From contig NZ_AUBS01000004.1 of assembly GCF_000429365.1 (NCBI RefSeq), forward strand, positions 124,001 through 188,000: a DNA stretch of 64,000 nucleotides, written 5' to 3'. The notes under the pieces are model-generated. The model made no database searches. It was given only the letters and a program-made list of their open reading frames with translations, and was not told the DNA's origin. This document shows positions 1-7,611 of this stretch, piece after piece. The stretch comes from Pseudodonghicola xiamenensis DSM 18339 (GTDB taxonomy: Bacteria; Pseudomonadota; Alphaproteobacteria; Rhodobacterales; Rhodobacteraceae). A program made the position numbers and the translations under genes. Numbering within the stretch: the first letter of the stretch is position 1; each line of letters starts with the position of its first letter.

Positions 1-1
1 C

Positions 2-142
2 GATCTGAATGAGATGCAGCATCTGCAGGCGGAATATATGCAGCTTGCCATCAACCATTACACCGAAGAAAGCAGCAAGATGTTCGAGATGGGGACAGCG
101 TTCTGGATGAACGGTCTGTCTTCGCTCCCTCCGAAGAAGTAA
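2..142 (+). CDS. C-terminal end of a phasin-like protein (partial)
   Basis: The window opens inside a reading frame that ends at TAA 140-142, giving the last 46 residues of a protein. The tail is amphipathic and helical (LQAEYMQLAINHYTEE, then a Met/Phe-rich stretch ending SLPPKK). This resembles the end of phasins, the small coiled-coil proteins that coat polyhydroxyalkanoate granules. The gene converges on infC and shares a bidirectional terminator with it. The family call is tentative because most of the protein lies outside the window. Confidence 0.45.
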   Translation, partial: DLNEMQHLQAEYMQLAINHYTEESSKMFEMGTAFWMNGLSSLPPKK

Positions 143-168
143 CCGCCGCGACAACGAGCCATAAAAAA

Positions 169-188
169 GCCCCCGCGCAGGCGGGGGC
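169..188. terminator. Bidirectional rho-independent terminator between the phasin-like gene and infC
   Basis: A perfect 8-bp stem GCCCCCGC / GCGGGGGC encloses a GCAG loop. On the minus strand the stem is followed by a TTTTTT run (the A run at 163-168), so it is a strong terminator for infC. On the plus strand the tail is only GATTTGTCT. Confidence 0.85.
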
Positions 189-217
189 GATTTGTCTGTC
201 TGTTCTGCTATGGCGGC

Positions 218-766
218 TTACTTGGCCGGAAGCGGCCCGATCATCATGATCATCTGACGGCCTTCCATCTTCGGCATGTTTTCGACCTTGCCGAGCTCTT
301 TGACGTCTTCGGCCACCCGTTCCAGCAGCTCACGTCCGAGGTTCTGGTGGGCCATTTCACGGCCGCGGAAACGCAGGGTCACCTTCACCTTGTCGCCGTT
401 CTCAAGGAACTTTACGACGTTACGCATCTTGACCTCATAGTCATGCGTATCGGTGTTGGGCCGGAATTTGACTTCCTTGACCTCAATGATCTTCTGCTTC
501 TTCCGGGCTTCGCTTTCGCGCTTTTGCTGTTCGTATTTGAACTTACCGAAGTCCATGATCTTGCAGACCGGGGGGGTGGCATTGGGAGAGATCTCAACCA
601 GATCCAACCCAGCTTCTTCCGCCAGAGCGATCGCGCGGCCAGGTGTCACCACGCCGATGTTTTCGCCTTCCGCGCCGATCAGTCGAATCTCGGGGGCGCG
701 GATTTTCTCGTTGATGCGAGGGCCGGTATCGCGCGTCGGGGGCGCGTTGTGTGGTCTGCGGGCTAT
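218..766 (-). CDS. infC: Translation initiation factor IF-3, probable ATA start
   Basis: IF-3 binds the 30S subunit, prevents early 50S joining and checks the initiator tRNA and start codon. The translation shows both IF-3 domains, including [14 protein letters not shown] in the N-domain and [12 protein letters not shown] in the C-domain, and ends MIGPLPAK. An in-frame ATG exists at 838, but it would add 24 unrelated basic residues. The family N-terminus ([10 protein letters not shown]) starts at an ATA codon at 766-764, preceded 8 nt upstream by a GAAGGA Shine-Dalgarno (780-775 on the minus strand). IF-3 genes typically begin with a rare codon that lets the factor repress its own translation, and ATA fits this. 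Length from there is 182 aa, normal for the family. I am sure of the product and moderately sure of the start. Confidence 0.95.
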   Translation of the reverse strand: MARRPHNAPPTRDTGPRINEKIRAPEIRLIGAEGENIGVVTPGRAIALAEEAGLDLVEISPNATPPVCKIMDFGKFKYEQQKRESEARKKQKIIEVKEVKFRPNTDTHDYEVKMRNVVKFLENGDKVKVTLRFRGREMAHQNLGRELLERVAEDVKELGKVENMPKMEGRQMIMMIGPLPAK

Positions 767-973
767 GGTATTGTTCCTTCGGTGGTTTACAAGGGGAATC
801 CGAGTTCGCAACGTAAACGCCACCCGGGTTCGTTTCAAGCGGCAAAATCATGCCAAAAGCAAAGGGAATGGCGTGAGTTTTCCGTTTCGATGCGATATGC
901 CGCTTTCTATGAGAGGTGTCTCCTCTGGGTTGTGCCTGCTCCCGCAAAAGTAGGTTTTCAAAGGGAACGTGAA

Positions 974-1660
974 ATGAAGAAACTGATTTGGGTTGTGGTC
1001 GCTGTCATCGTCCTGGGCGCGGCTTACTATGTTTACAAAGGTCAAACACCGACGGAACCGGTCGTCTCGGCACCGGAAGCCAGCACTGGAAGCGCTGTCG
1101 AAACCGCCAAGACCAAGGCCGAAGAGGCCGCTAAGGCCGCAGCTGAGGCCGCCAAGGAAACTGCGGACAAGGCCGTGGATGAGGCCAGTGAGGCTGCAAG
1201 CTCGGCCACCGAGGCGGTGAAGGACGCCGCAAGCTCGGCTGTGGAAAGTGCCAAGGACAGCGCGGCAGCCGCGACTGAGGCGGCCGCCGAAGCCGTGCAG
1301 GACGCTAAGGAGACTGCCAGCGACATGGTCAACACTGCGACCGACACCGCAAGCGAGGCTGCGGCGACCGCGAAGGAAGCTGCAAGCGACGCGACCGGGG
1401 CTGCCGTCGACGCTGCTAAGGACGCCGCGACCGATGCTGTCGAGGCCACCAAGGATGCTGCTGGCAACGCTGTCTCCGGCACCAAGGATTGGTTGAGCGC
1501 TGCCGGCTTCGACATGGACAAGGCCGTCGAGGCGATCGACAATTCGAGCCTGGATGCGGCGCAGAAGCTGATGCTGAAAACCGGCCTGAAAAAGGCAGAG
1601 AGCGATCCCTCCCTGCTGCAGGCGGCGCTGGATCAGGTGAAAGCCGCATTGGGGATGTGA
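974..1660 (+). CDS. Membrane-anchored, alanine-rich LEA/apolipoprotein-like repeat protein
   Basis: A 228-aa protein with an N-terminal membrane segment (KKLIWVVVAVIVLGAAYYVY, residues 2-21). Residues about 45-175 are made almost only of Ala, Lys, Glu, Asp, Thr and Ser in irregular 7- and 11-residue periods (AKEAASDATGAAVDAAKDAA and similar). This resembles group 3 LEA proteins and predicts long amphipathic helix. The last 55 residues, from DWLSAAGF, form a separate conserved-looking helical domain. The start ATG has an AGGGA site 7-12 nt upstream. It is divergent from infC, with a 200-bp gap. The biological role is unknown; an envelope tether or stress protectant is only a guess. Confidence 0.8.
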   Translation: MKKLIWVVVAVIVLGAAYYVYKGQTPTEPVVSAPEASTGSAVETAKTKAEEAAKAAAEAAKETADKAVDEASEAASSATEAVKDAASSAVESAKDSAAAATEAAAEAVQDAKETASDMVNTATDTASEAAATAKEAASDATGAAVDAAKDAATDAVEATKDAAGNAVSGTKDWLSAAGFDMDKAVEAIDNSSLDAAQKLMLKTGLKKAESDPSLLQAALDQVKAALGM

Positions 1661-1694
1661 TCCCCGGCCGGCAGGACCTGAGGTGAAACCGAAA

Positions 1695-1733
1695 CCGCCC
1701 GGCTGCGGATGGCAGCCGGGCGGATTTCATTTT
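1695..1733. terminator. Bidirectional terminator between the LEA-like gene and fpr
   Basis: A perfect 12-bp stem (1695-1706 with 1712-1723) closes a GGATG loop and is followed by ATTTCATTTT on the plus strand. The minus-strand side continues TTTCGGTTT. It sits between two convergent genes. Confidence 0.85.
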
Positions 1734-1752
1734 CCGGAAAGCTGGGGGACGA

Positions 1753-2613
1753 TCAGTCCAGGAAGGCCTTTTCCACCACGTAATGCTGCGGGTTGGAATT
1801 GGCGCCCTCGACCAGACCGTAACCTTCCAGCATCTCCTTGATCTCAAGGTTGAAGGCAAGGTTCCCACAGACCATGGCGCGGTCGTTGTCTGGGTTGATC
1901 TGCGGCACGCCGAGGTCGGCAAAAGCCTCGCCCGAACGCATCAGATCGGTGATGCGGCCCATCTTGGGGCTCTCTTCGCGGGTGGTGGTGGGATAGTATT
2001 TGATCTTCTTCCAGAAGCCTTCGCCGATCAGCTCGTTCAGCATCTCGTCGGTCTTCAGGCTTTCGATCAGCTCGGCCCCATAGGTCAATTCCCCAACCTG
2101 GCGGCAGGTGTGGGTGATGATGACCTCGTCGTAATCCTCGTAGGTCTGGGGTTCGCGCAGGAGCGAGGCGAAGGGGGCGAAGCCGGTGCCGGTGGCGAAG
2201 AACCAGATGCGTTTGCCGGGCAGCAGCGCGTCATGGACCAGCGTGCCGACGGGTTTGGGGCGCAGGATGATCTCGTCCCCCGGTTGGATGTGCTGCAGTT
2301 TCGAGGTCAGCGGCCCGTCCTGAACCTTGATCGAATAGAATTCCAGCTCCTCGTCCCAAGAGGGGGAGGCGATGGAATAGGCGCGCAACAGCGGTTTCTG
2401 CTTGCCGGTCTTGGGATCGGGATCGCCCATCAGGCCGATCATCACGAATTCGCCCGAGCGGAACCGCATCGAGGCGGGCCGGCTCACACGGAAGGAAAAC
2501 AGCCGGTCGGTCCAGTGTTTCACGAAGGTGACGGTCTGAGCGTCGGGCAGGGCGAGTGTTTTCACGGGGGCCGTTTGGGGGGCTGCTTCGGTCACGGGGC
2601 GCATCTCTGTCAT
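1753..2613 (-). CDS. fpr: Ferredoxin/flavodoxin--NADP+ reductase, bacterial Fpr type
   Basis: This FAD enzyme passes electrons between NADPH and ferredoxin or flavodoxin in the cytoplasm. FAD-binding motif RAYSIASP and the pyridine-nucleotide loop FATGTGFAPFAS are both present, and the C-terminus VVEKAFLD matches Rhodobacter FPR. The start chosen is ATG 2613, which has AGGAAA five bases upstream; a GTG at 2643 would add 10 residues with no clear ribosome site. Length is 286 aa. It lies 70 bp downstream of the DUF934 gene on the same strand as the sulfite reductase operon. That placement suggests it feeds reduced ferredoxin to CysI, which is an inference. Confidence 0.93.
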   Translation of the reverse strand: MTEMRPVTEAAPQTAPVKTLALPDAQTVTFVKHWTDRLFSFRVSRPASMRFRSGEFVMIGLMGDPDPKTGKQKPLLRAYSIASPSWDEELEFYSIKVQDGPLTSKLQHIQPGDEIILRPKPVGTLVHDALLPGKRIWFFATGTGFAPFASLLREPQTYEDYDEVIITHTCRQVGELTYGAELIESLKTDEMLNELIGEGFWKKIKYYPTTTREESPKMGRITDLMRSGEAFADLGVPQINPDNDRAMVCGNLAFNLEIKEMLEGYGLVEGANSNPQHYVVEKAFLD

Positions 2614-2682
2614 CGGTTTCCTGCCGGCAATCTTGGCCGACACCTATGAATTAGTCTCTGATTGAGGTCAGGTGAAGGGGGA

Positions 2683-3063
2683 TTACCCGCGGAGACGGGA
2701 TTGATAGTCATGCGCGCGCCAATCTGCCCGAGAAAGCCACTCGGTCTCGGGTTGACGGGCCGCCAGGTCATCGGAGATTTCGACTTCGTCGAAGCCGGAG
2801 CGCCGGGCCATGGCATATTGGTCCGAAAGAACGTGACCCGCCGCGCGCAGCCGGCCGGTGAACCCCAGCCGTCTGAGATCGCGCGCCAGGGTGAAGCCAC
2901 GCCCGTCGGCAAAGCTGGAGAAACTGACCCGGATCATGTCCAGATCGCTCAGCCGCTCGGTCAGATCGGCGGCGCGCTCATCCGAGGTCAGGGTGGTGGT
3001 GCGGGTTTCTTCCCCGCGCCAGTCATCAGGAGCGAAGCCCCGGTCGGTAACGATGACGGTCAT
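2683..3063 (-). CDS. DUF934 family protein of the sulfite reduction operon
   Basis: A 126-aa protein beginning MTVIVTDRGF, with the DUF934 core (ADGRGFTLARDLR, RLGFTGRLRAAGHVLSDQY). The family is found next to sulfite reductase and APS/PAPS reductase genes in many proteobacteria, but its biochemical function is not established. The start overlaps the cysH stop by 4 bp (ATGA), so the two are probably translationally coupled. There are no transmembrane segments or cysteine clusters, so it is likely a soluble accessory protein. Confidence 0.88.
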   Translation of the reverse strand: MTVIVTDRGFAPDDWRGEETRTTTLTSDERAADLTERLSDLDMIRVSFSSFADGRGFTLARDLRRLGFTGRLRAAGHVLSDQYAMARRSGFDEVEISDDLAARQPETEWLSRADWRAHDYQSRLRG

Positions 3064-3827
3064 TCGGATGCTCCTATGCGTACGAGTTTGCCGTTGACGA
3101 AATGGATGCCGCATTCTTCCTTTTGCTGACCACGCCAGCGCCCGGCGCGCGGATCCTCTCCCGGTTTCACCGGCGAGGTGCAGGGCGCGCAGCCGATAGA
3201 AGGATAACCCTTGGCGACCAGCGGATGACGCGGCAGGCGGTTTTCTTCCATATAGGCGCGAATGTCGTCGGGTGCCCAATGGGCCAGCGGATTGATCTTG
3301 ATCCGCCCGGTGCCGTCCTCGATTTCGAAGAAATCGAGTGTGGCGCGGGTGCCGGCCTGAAACCGCTTGCGGCCAGTGATCCAGCCGTCGAAGCCGGAGA
3401 GCGCCTTTTGCAGCGGTCGGGTCTTCCTCAAGGCGCAGCAGGTGTCGGTATCGCGCAGGTGCAGCGTGTTGTCGGGATCCTCGAGCGCGATATCGGCGGC
3501 GCGGATGATCTGCACATTCGACAGATGCAGACGCTCCGTCAGCTCGGTCTGATAGACCAGCGTTTCGGTGAACAGCAGCTCGGTGTCGATGAAGAGCACC
3601 GGCACATGGCGGTCGATCACCGCCGCCATGTGCAGAAGTACCACCGATTCCGCGCCGAAGCTTGAGACCAGGGCAATATTCCCGGCCTCGGTCAGCGCCG
3701 CCTCCATCACCGAGGTGGCGGAATGGTGTCGGTAGCGGTCGTTGAGGTCCGCCACCTTGGCGGCGAGCGTCGCCGCGGCGTCGCCGTCGGAGCCTCCGGC
3801 GGCCGTATTTGGAACGAGAAGAACCAT
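3060..3827 (-). CDS. cysH: Adenylyl-sulfate (APS) reductase, thioredoxin-dependent
   Basis: The enzyme reduces activated sulfate to sulfite in assimilatory sulfate reduction. The 255-aa translation has the nucleotide-binding start SSFGAES, the KRFQ motif near residue 154 and the C-terminal ECGIH with the catalytic cysteine (C239). Two cysteine pairs, C130-C131 (DTCCALRK) and C213/C216 (CAPC), are the ligands of a [4Fe-4S] cluster. This marks the APS-specific type rather than the PAPS type lacking them. The start ATG 3827 lies 5 bp after the cysI stop. Confidence 0.94.
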   Translation of the reverse strand: MVLLVPNTAAGGSDGDAAATLAAKVADLNDRYRHHSATSVMEAALTEAGNIALVSSFGAESVVLLHMAAVIDRHVPVLFIDTELLFTETLVYQTELTERLHLSNVQIIRAADIALEDPDNTLHLRDTDTCCALRKTRPLQKALSGFDGWITGRKRFQAGTRATLDFFEIEDGTGRIKINPLAHWAPDDIRAYMEENRLPRHPLVAKGYPSIGCAPCTSPVKPGEDPRAGRWRGQQKEECGIHFVNGKLVRIGASE

Positions 3828-3831
3828 GGGA

Positions 3832-5499
3832 TCAGGCGGCCTTCGTCCGGTCTGCTGCGTCGTAGAGCGCGGATTTGAAAGGGGTATCGCCAAGGCGGCG
3901 ATAGGTGGAGAGGAAGCTTTCCCCGGGATCTTCGCGCAGATCGAGATAGGCGCGGACCAGCCGTTCGATGGCCGGCACGATTTCTTCTGCCGGGAAGCCG
4001 GGACCGGCACGGGAGCCGATCACCGCGTCGGGGCCGGCATCGCCGCCCAGCGTGATCTGGTAATTCTCGACCCCGGCGCGATCGAGCCCGAGGATGCCGA
4101 TATGGCCCACGTGGTGGTGACCGCAGGCATTGATGCAGCCGGAGATCTTGATCTTCATCGGGCCGATGTCGTGTTCCAGTTTGAGCTCTTCGAAGCGGGT
4201 GGCGATCTCCTGCGCGATCGGGATCGAGCGGGCGGTGGCCAGCGCGCAGTAATCCATGCCGGGGCAGGCGATGATATCGCTGATCAGCCCGATGTTGGCG
4301 GTGGCGAGCCCGTGCTGCTTCAGCGTGGCGTGGAGCTGGGGCAGGTCGGATTTATGCACATGCGGCAGGATCACGTTCTGTTCGTGGCTGATGCGCAGTT
4401 CATCATAGCCGTAGCGCTCCGCGAGTTCTGCCATTGCGCGCATCTGCTCGGCGGTGGCGTCGCCGGGCGTCTGGCCCGGTGTCTTCAGGCTGATCGAGAC
4501 GATGGTGTGATCTGCGCGGCGGTGTGCCGCCAGGTTGGTGTCGGCCCAGGCCCGGAACACCGGATCAGCGGCATAGGCGGTGTCATAGGCTTCGGTATTG
4601 CCGCCGCGGAAGGCGGGTGGGGCGAAATGCGTTTCGATCTGACCGAGAAGCCGTTGATCTTCGCCGGAGAATTCGGCGCGGGTTTCAAGGAAACGCGCCT
4701 CGACCAGACGGCGGATTTCCTCGATCCCGTTTTCATGCACGGTGATCTTGATCCGGGCCTTGTATTTGTTGTCGCGTCGGCCCAGCAGGTTGTAAGTGGA
4801 GAGCGCCGCTTCGAGATAGGGCAGCAGGTCGGCGCGCGGCAGGAAGTCGCGCAGCACCTGACCGATCATCGGCGTGCGCCCGAGGCCGCCACCGACCAGC
4901 ACCTTGAGCCCCAGTTCGCCGTCCTTTTCGACGATGCGCAGCCCGATGTCATGGGCGGCGGTCACCGCGCGGTCGGCGGGGCTGCCGGTGATGGCGATCT
5001 TGAACTTGCGGCCCAGGAACTGGAACTCCGGATGGTCGGTGGACCATTGGCGGATCAGCTCGGCCAGCGGGCGGGGATCGGCGATCTCATCGGCGGCGGC
5101 GCCGGCGAAATGATCGGCGGTGGTGTTGCGGATGGTATTGCCCGAGGTCTGGATTGCGTGCAGCCCGACTTCGCCCAGGGCGTCAAGCATGTCGGGGATA
5201 TCGGGCAGCTTCGGCCAGTTGTACTGGATGTTCTGCCGGGTGGTGAAATGGCCGTAGCCCTTGTCCCACTTTTCGGCGAGCAGGGCGAGCTGGCGCATCT
5301 GTGCCGCATTCAGCGTCCCATAGGGGATGGCGACCCGCAGCATATAGGCGTGAAGCTGCAGATAGACGCCGTTCATCAGGCGCAGCGGCTTGAATTCATC
5401 CTCGGTCAGGTGGCCTTTGAGGCGGCGGTCCACCTGGGCGCGGAATTGTGCGTTGCGTTCGGCCAGAAAGGCGCGGTCGAAGTCGGAATAGCTGTACAT
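3832..5499 (-). CDS. cysI: Sulfite reductase haemoprotein (ferredoxin-type nitrite/sulfite reductase)
   Basis: It reduces sulfite to sulfide with six electrons, using sirohaem coupled to a [4Fe-4S] cluster. The 555-aa protein contains the cluster-binding cysteines in CPGMDYC (about residue 412) and in INACGHHH (about residue 455), plus the duplicated ferrite-like domains (TTRQNIQYNW, HEQNVILPHV). AAGGAG lies 8 nt before ATG 5499. No CysJ flavoprotein is present, so the electron donor is probably ferredoxin reduced by the nearby FNR. It is flanked by cobA, which makes the sirohaem precursor, and by cysH. A specific nitrite-reductase role cannot be excluded, but the context favours sulfite. Confidence 0.93.
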   Translation of the reverse strand: MYSYSDFDRAFLAERNAQFRAQVDRRLKGHLTEDEFKPLRLMNGVYLQLHAYMLRVAIPYGTLNAAQMRQLALLAEKWDKGYGHFTTRQNIQYNWPKLPDIPDMLDALGEVGLHAIQTSGNTIRNTTADHFAGAAADEIADPRPLAELIRQWSTDHPEFQFLGRKFKIAITGSPADRAVTAAHDIGLRIVEKDGELGLKVLVGGGLGRTPMIGQVLRDFLPRADLLPYLEAALSTYNLLGRRDNKYKARIKITVHENGIEEIRRLVEARFLETRAEFSGEDQRLLGQIETHFAPPAFRGGNTEAYDTAYAADPVFRAWADTNLAAHRRADHTIVSISLKTPGQTPGDATAEQMRAMAELAERYGYDELRISHEQNVILPHVHKSDLPQLHATLKQHGLATANIGLISDIIACPGMDYCALATARSIPIAQEIATRFEELKLEHDIGPMKIKISGCINACGHHHVGHIGILGLDRAGVENYQITLGGDAGPDAVIGSRAGPGFPAEEIVPAIERLVRAYLDLREDPGESFLSTYRRLGDTPFKSALYDAADRTKAA

Positions 5500-5529
5500 T
5501 TCGGGCTCCTTCTCCGGCGCTGGGGCCGG

Positions 5530-5578
5530 GGGAATTTTCCTGGAAGAAAATTCCCAAAAATCTTCGAAGATTTTTGGG
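5530..5578. repeat. Double palindrome in the DUF2849-cysI gap
   Basis: Two adjoining inverted repeats fill the short gap. GGGAATTTTC (5530-5539) pairs with GAAAATTCCC (5546-5555) around CTGGAA. Positions 5553-5578 are a perfect 26-bp palindrome centred on TCTTCGAAGA, flanked by A5/T5 and CCC/GGG. The two share the CCC at 5553-5555, so only one can fold fully at a time. I recall similar elements being dispersed in intergenic gaps of Rhodobacteraceae, but cannot verify that here. It may act as a processing or attenuation signal inside the operon. Confidence 0.75.
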
Positions 5579-5590
5579 GCGGCGCTGCGG

Positions 5591-5890
5591 TCAGAGACCC
5601 GTCTGCTTGCCGTGGGCGTAGTTCGACGGGCCGGTGGCGCGGAAGGCCTCGCGGAAGTGGGTGGGCTCGGGGCCATGCGGGCCCGGTTTCACCTCGGCCA
5701 GATAGGCGCCGACCACGCGATTGGGTTGGCTTTCTGCCAGGAGCAGGCGCAGTTGCGCATGGGCCTCGTCCTCGATCAGCTCGGCCTCGGCAAGATGGCG
5801 GGTCCAGTTGTCGGTGGCGGTGAGATAGATCACGTCACCTTCGAGGAGATCCGAGGCGGTGACGACCTTGGGGGTATAGGGGCGGGGCAT
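5591..5890 (-). CDS. DUF2849 family protein
   Basis: A 99-aa protein starting MPRPYTPKVVTASDLLEGDVIYLT, followed by a region rich in Ala, Glu and Leu (AEAELIEDEAHAQLRLLLA). It ends with a basic tail. The family is found beside sulfite reductase and SUMT genes in alphaproteobacteria and has no proven function. Its ATG overlaps the cobA stop by one base (TGATG), so it is translated from the same mRNA as cobA and probably acts with sulfite reductase. Confidence 0.85.
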   Translation of the reverse strand: MPRPYTPKVVTASDLLEGDVIYLTATDNWTRHLAEAELIEDEAHAQLRLLLAESQPNRVVGAYLAEVKPGPHGPEPTHFREAFRATGPSNYAHGKQTGL

Positions 5891-6675
5891 CAGGCGCGTT
5901 CCTTGGTCAATTCGGCGAGAGCGGCTTCGGCTGCGCGCGGGGCGAGGCCGAAGAGGGTGAGGACGGGGCCGGAAAGCTCGGCCTGCGCCAGATCGTCGGT
6001 CAGCCGGTCGAGCGTAGTGGGCAACACCTGCTGATCGGGACGGGAGGCATTGGCGACGAGCGTGACCGGCGTGCTGCGATCGGCGCCGTGCATGATCAGG
6101 CGGCCTTGCAGGAAGCGGGCGGCACGCAGCCCCATGTAGATCGCCGCCACCTCTCCCGGGCGGGCCAGCACCGCCCAGTCGTGATCGGCATAGCCTTCGA
6201 CATCGTGGCCGGTGATCAGCCGGACGGCGGAATTGCGACCGCGTCGGGTCAGGCTCTGGCCGATGGCGGCGACGGCGGCCGAGGCGGCGGTGATGCCGGG
6301 GACGATGGACCAGTCGATATGTGCGGCATCGCAGGCGTCGATTTCCTCGTCGAGGCGGCCAAAGACGGTGGCGTCACCGGATTTCAGCCGTACCACCCGG
6401 GCGCCGGAGAGCGCGTGTTCCACGATCAGCGCGTTGATCTCTTGCTGTTTCATTGCAGGGCCAAAGCCGGTCTTGCCGGTTTCGATCAGCCGCGCGGCGG
6501 GGCCGGCAAGCGCCAGGATATCGGGGCTGATCAGCCGGTCGTGCAGCACCACCTCGGCGGTTTGCAGGGCGCGCAGGGCAGCGATGGTCAGCAGATCGGG
6601 ATTGCCGGGGCCGGCACCGACGAAACGGACGCTGCCGGGGGCGAAGCTTTGGCTGGGCTGGGGCGTTTGCATCAT
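5890..6675 (-). CDS. cobA: Uroporphyrinogen-III C-methyltransferase (SUMT)
   Basis: It transfers two methyl groups from SAM to uroporphyrinogen III to give precorrin-2, the precursor of sirohaem and cobalamin. The 261-aa sequence has the family motifs GAGPGNPDLLT near the N-terminus, RLKSGDATVFGR, PGITAASAA and the SAM loop AAIYMGLRA. It lacks the CysG N-terminal dehydrogenase/ferrochelatase domain, so those steps come from another gene. ATG 6675 and ATG 6672 are both possible starts. As first gene of the sulfur operon, it would supply sirohaem to CysI. Confidence 0.93.
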   Translation of the reverse strand: MMQTPQPSQSFAPGSVRFVGAGPGNPDLLTIAALRALQTAEVVLHDRLISPDILALAGPAARLIETGKTGFGPAMKQQEINALIVEHALSGARVVRLKSGDATVFGRLDEEIDACDAAHIDWSIVPGITAASAAVAAIGQSLTRRGRNSAVRLITGHDVEGYADHDWAVLARPGEVAAIYMGLRAARFLQGRLIMHGADRSTPVTLVANASRPDQQVLPTTLDRLTDDLAQAELSGPVLTLFGLAPRAAEAALAELTKERA

Positions 6676-6709
6676 CGGTCTGATCTCTCGCTGGGTTTGA
6701 CTTGGGGGT

Positions 6710-6765
6710 GAATATAGGAAATATTCCCTGTTTGTGACTATATAGTCAGGAGAATAAGGATATTC
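6710..6765. promoter_or_regulatory. Operator cluster in the cobA/Lrp divergent promoter
   Basis: Three inverted repeats lie in 56 bp between the divergent cobA and lrp-like genes. They are GAATAT-AGGAA-ATATTC (6710-6726), the perfect palindrome GACTATATAGTC (6736-6747) and GAATA-AGGA-TATTC (6752-6765). The outer two share the same half-sites and an AGGA core, 40 bp apart. Two phased dimer sites flanking a third is the arrangement expected for an Lrp/AsnC octamer, so the adjacent regulator is the likely ligand. This is inference from position and symmetry. Confidence 0.65.
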
Positions 6766-6820
6766 GTTCCGATGTGCGTGAGCGCTTGAACGCTTGTCCC
6801 GGAATAAGGAGACATTAGGA

Positions 6821-7288
6821 ATGTCTGTGCGGATCGACGCGCTGGATCGGAAAATTCTGGTGGAGCTGCAGCGCGACGCCAGCCAATCGCTGGATGTGAT
6901 CGCCGGGAATGTCGGCAGTTCCAAGACCCCGGTATGGAACCGGATTCGCAAGCTGCGCGATGCCGGGGTGATCGGCAAGCAGACGGTGATCCTCAACCCC
7001 GACGCCCTGGGGTTCGAGGCCTGTTTCTTCGTGCTGATCCGCACCTCGGAGCATGACGCCGGCTGGCAGGCCGATTTCCTGCAGGCCCTGCGCGATCGTC
7101 CCGAAGTGCAGGAGGCGCACCGGCTGGCAGGCGACATCGACTATATCCTCAAGGTGCGGGTGAAGAACGCGCGCGCCTATGATGCCTTCTATCAGGCGCT
7201 GATCTCGGAAGTGCGGGTGCATAATGTCACCGCGCTGTTGTCGATGGAGGAGATCAAGTCCACTACCGATCTGCCGCTGGAGGGGTGA
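6821..7288 (+). CDS. Lrp/AsnC family transcriptional regulator
   Basis: A 155-aa protein with an N-terminal helix-turn-helix (LDRKILVELQRDASQSLDVI, then SSKTPVWNRIRKLRDAGVI) and a C-terminal RAM-type ligand/oligomer domain (AHRLAGDIDYILKVRV, MEEIKSTTDLP). ATG 6821 is preceded by AAGGAG 9-14 nt upstream; an in-frame ATG at 6794 is less likely. It is divergent from the cobA-cysI-cysH-fpr block, with a cluster of dyads between the two. A role in controlling sulfate reduction and itself in response to a sulfur amino acid is likely but not shown. Confidence 0.9.
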   Translation: MSVRIDALDRKILVELQRDASQSLDVIAGNVGSSKTPVWNRIRKLRDAGVIGKQTVILNPDALGFEACFFVLIRTSEHDAGWQADFLQALRDRPEVQEAHRLAGDIDYILKVRVKNARAYDAFYQALISEVRVHNVTALLSMEEIKSTTDLPLEG

Positions 7289-7611
7289 GGTGGCACCTGC
7301 CCGGAGCCGGTCTGAGTGCGATGCCGGGCGGGAAGGCTGAGGCAAGAGGCGGGGCTGGATGCTGCGCGGCGTTTGCCTGTGCTGGATTTGCCGAGAGGCG
7401 GTTCAGCGGGCGGTTCTGTCCTGAACTTCCTCTCCAGCCCCGGGGGCATCCGTCTCAAGGACAAGCCGCGTGAGAGGCATGTAAGCACTTGACCCGGATT
7501 GATCCGGGGCGCCGGCACCGGATGCGGCAGGGCAGGCTGAGTGCCGGGGGAGGCGGTTCCTGTGTCGTGACCTCTGGTCAAGGCAAGCCCGGCTTTGGTA
7601 TCCTGCCGGCT
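7289..7611. other. Gene-free gap before dctB
   Basis: 323 bp without a convincing gene. It contains a near-consensus -35 hexamer TTGACC (7489-7494) overlapping the dyad CCCGGAT-TG-ATCCGGG (7493-7508). Short open frames here have atypical composition and no ribosome site. The gap probably holds the dctBD promoter; no terminator for the lrp-like gene was recognised. Confidence 0.5.

Noticed and set aside
1050..1490. Repeat-rich stretch that might be a CRISPR or satellite array
   Set aside because: The repetition is irregular, in frame, and explained by Ala/Lys/Glu codons of the LEA-like protein; there are no constant repeats with unique spacers.
347..1660. Long frame reading from inside infC into the LEA-like protein
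   Set aside because: The first 200 residues are antisense infC and have no protein character. The real start at 974 has a ribosome site and a membrane segment.
3742..5823. 693-codon plus-strand frame opposite cysI
   Set aside because: It is antisense to cysH/cysI, which carry complete iron-sulfur and sirohaem motifs; the frame has no domain of its own.
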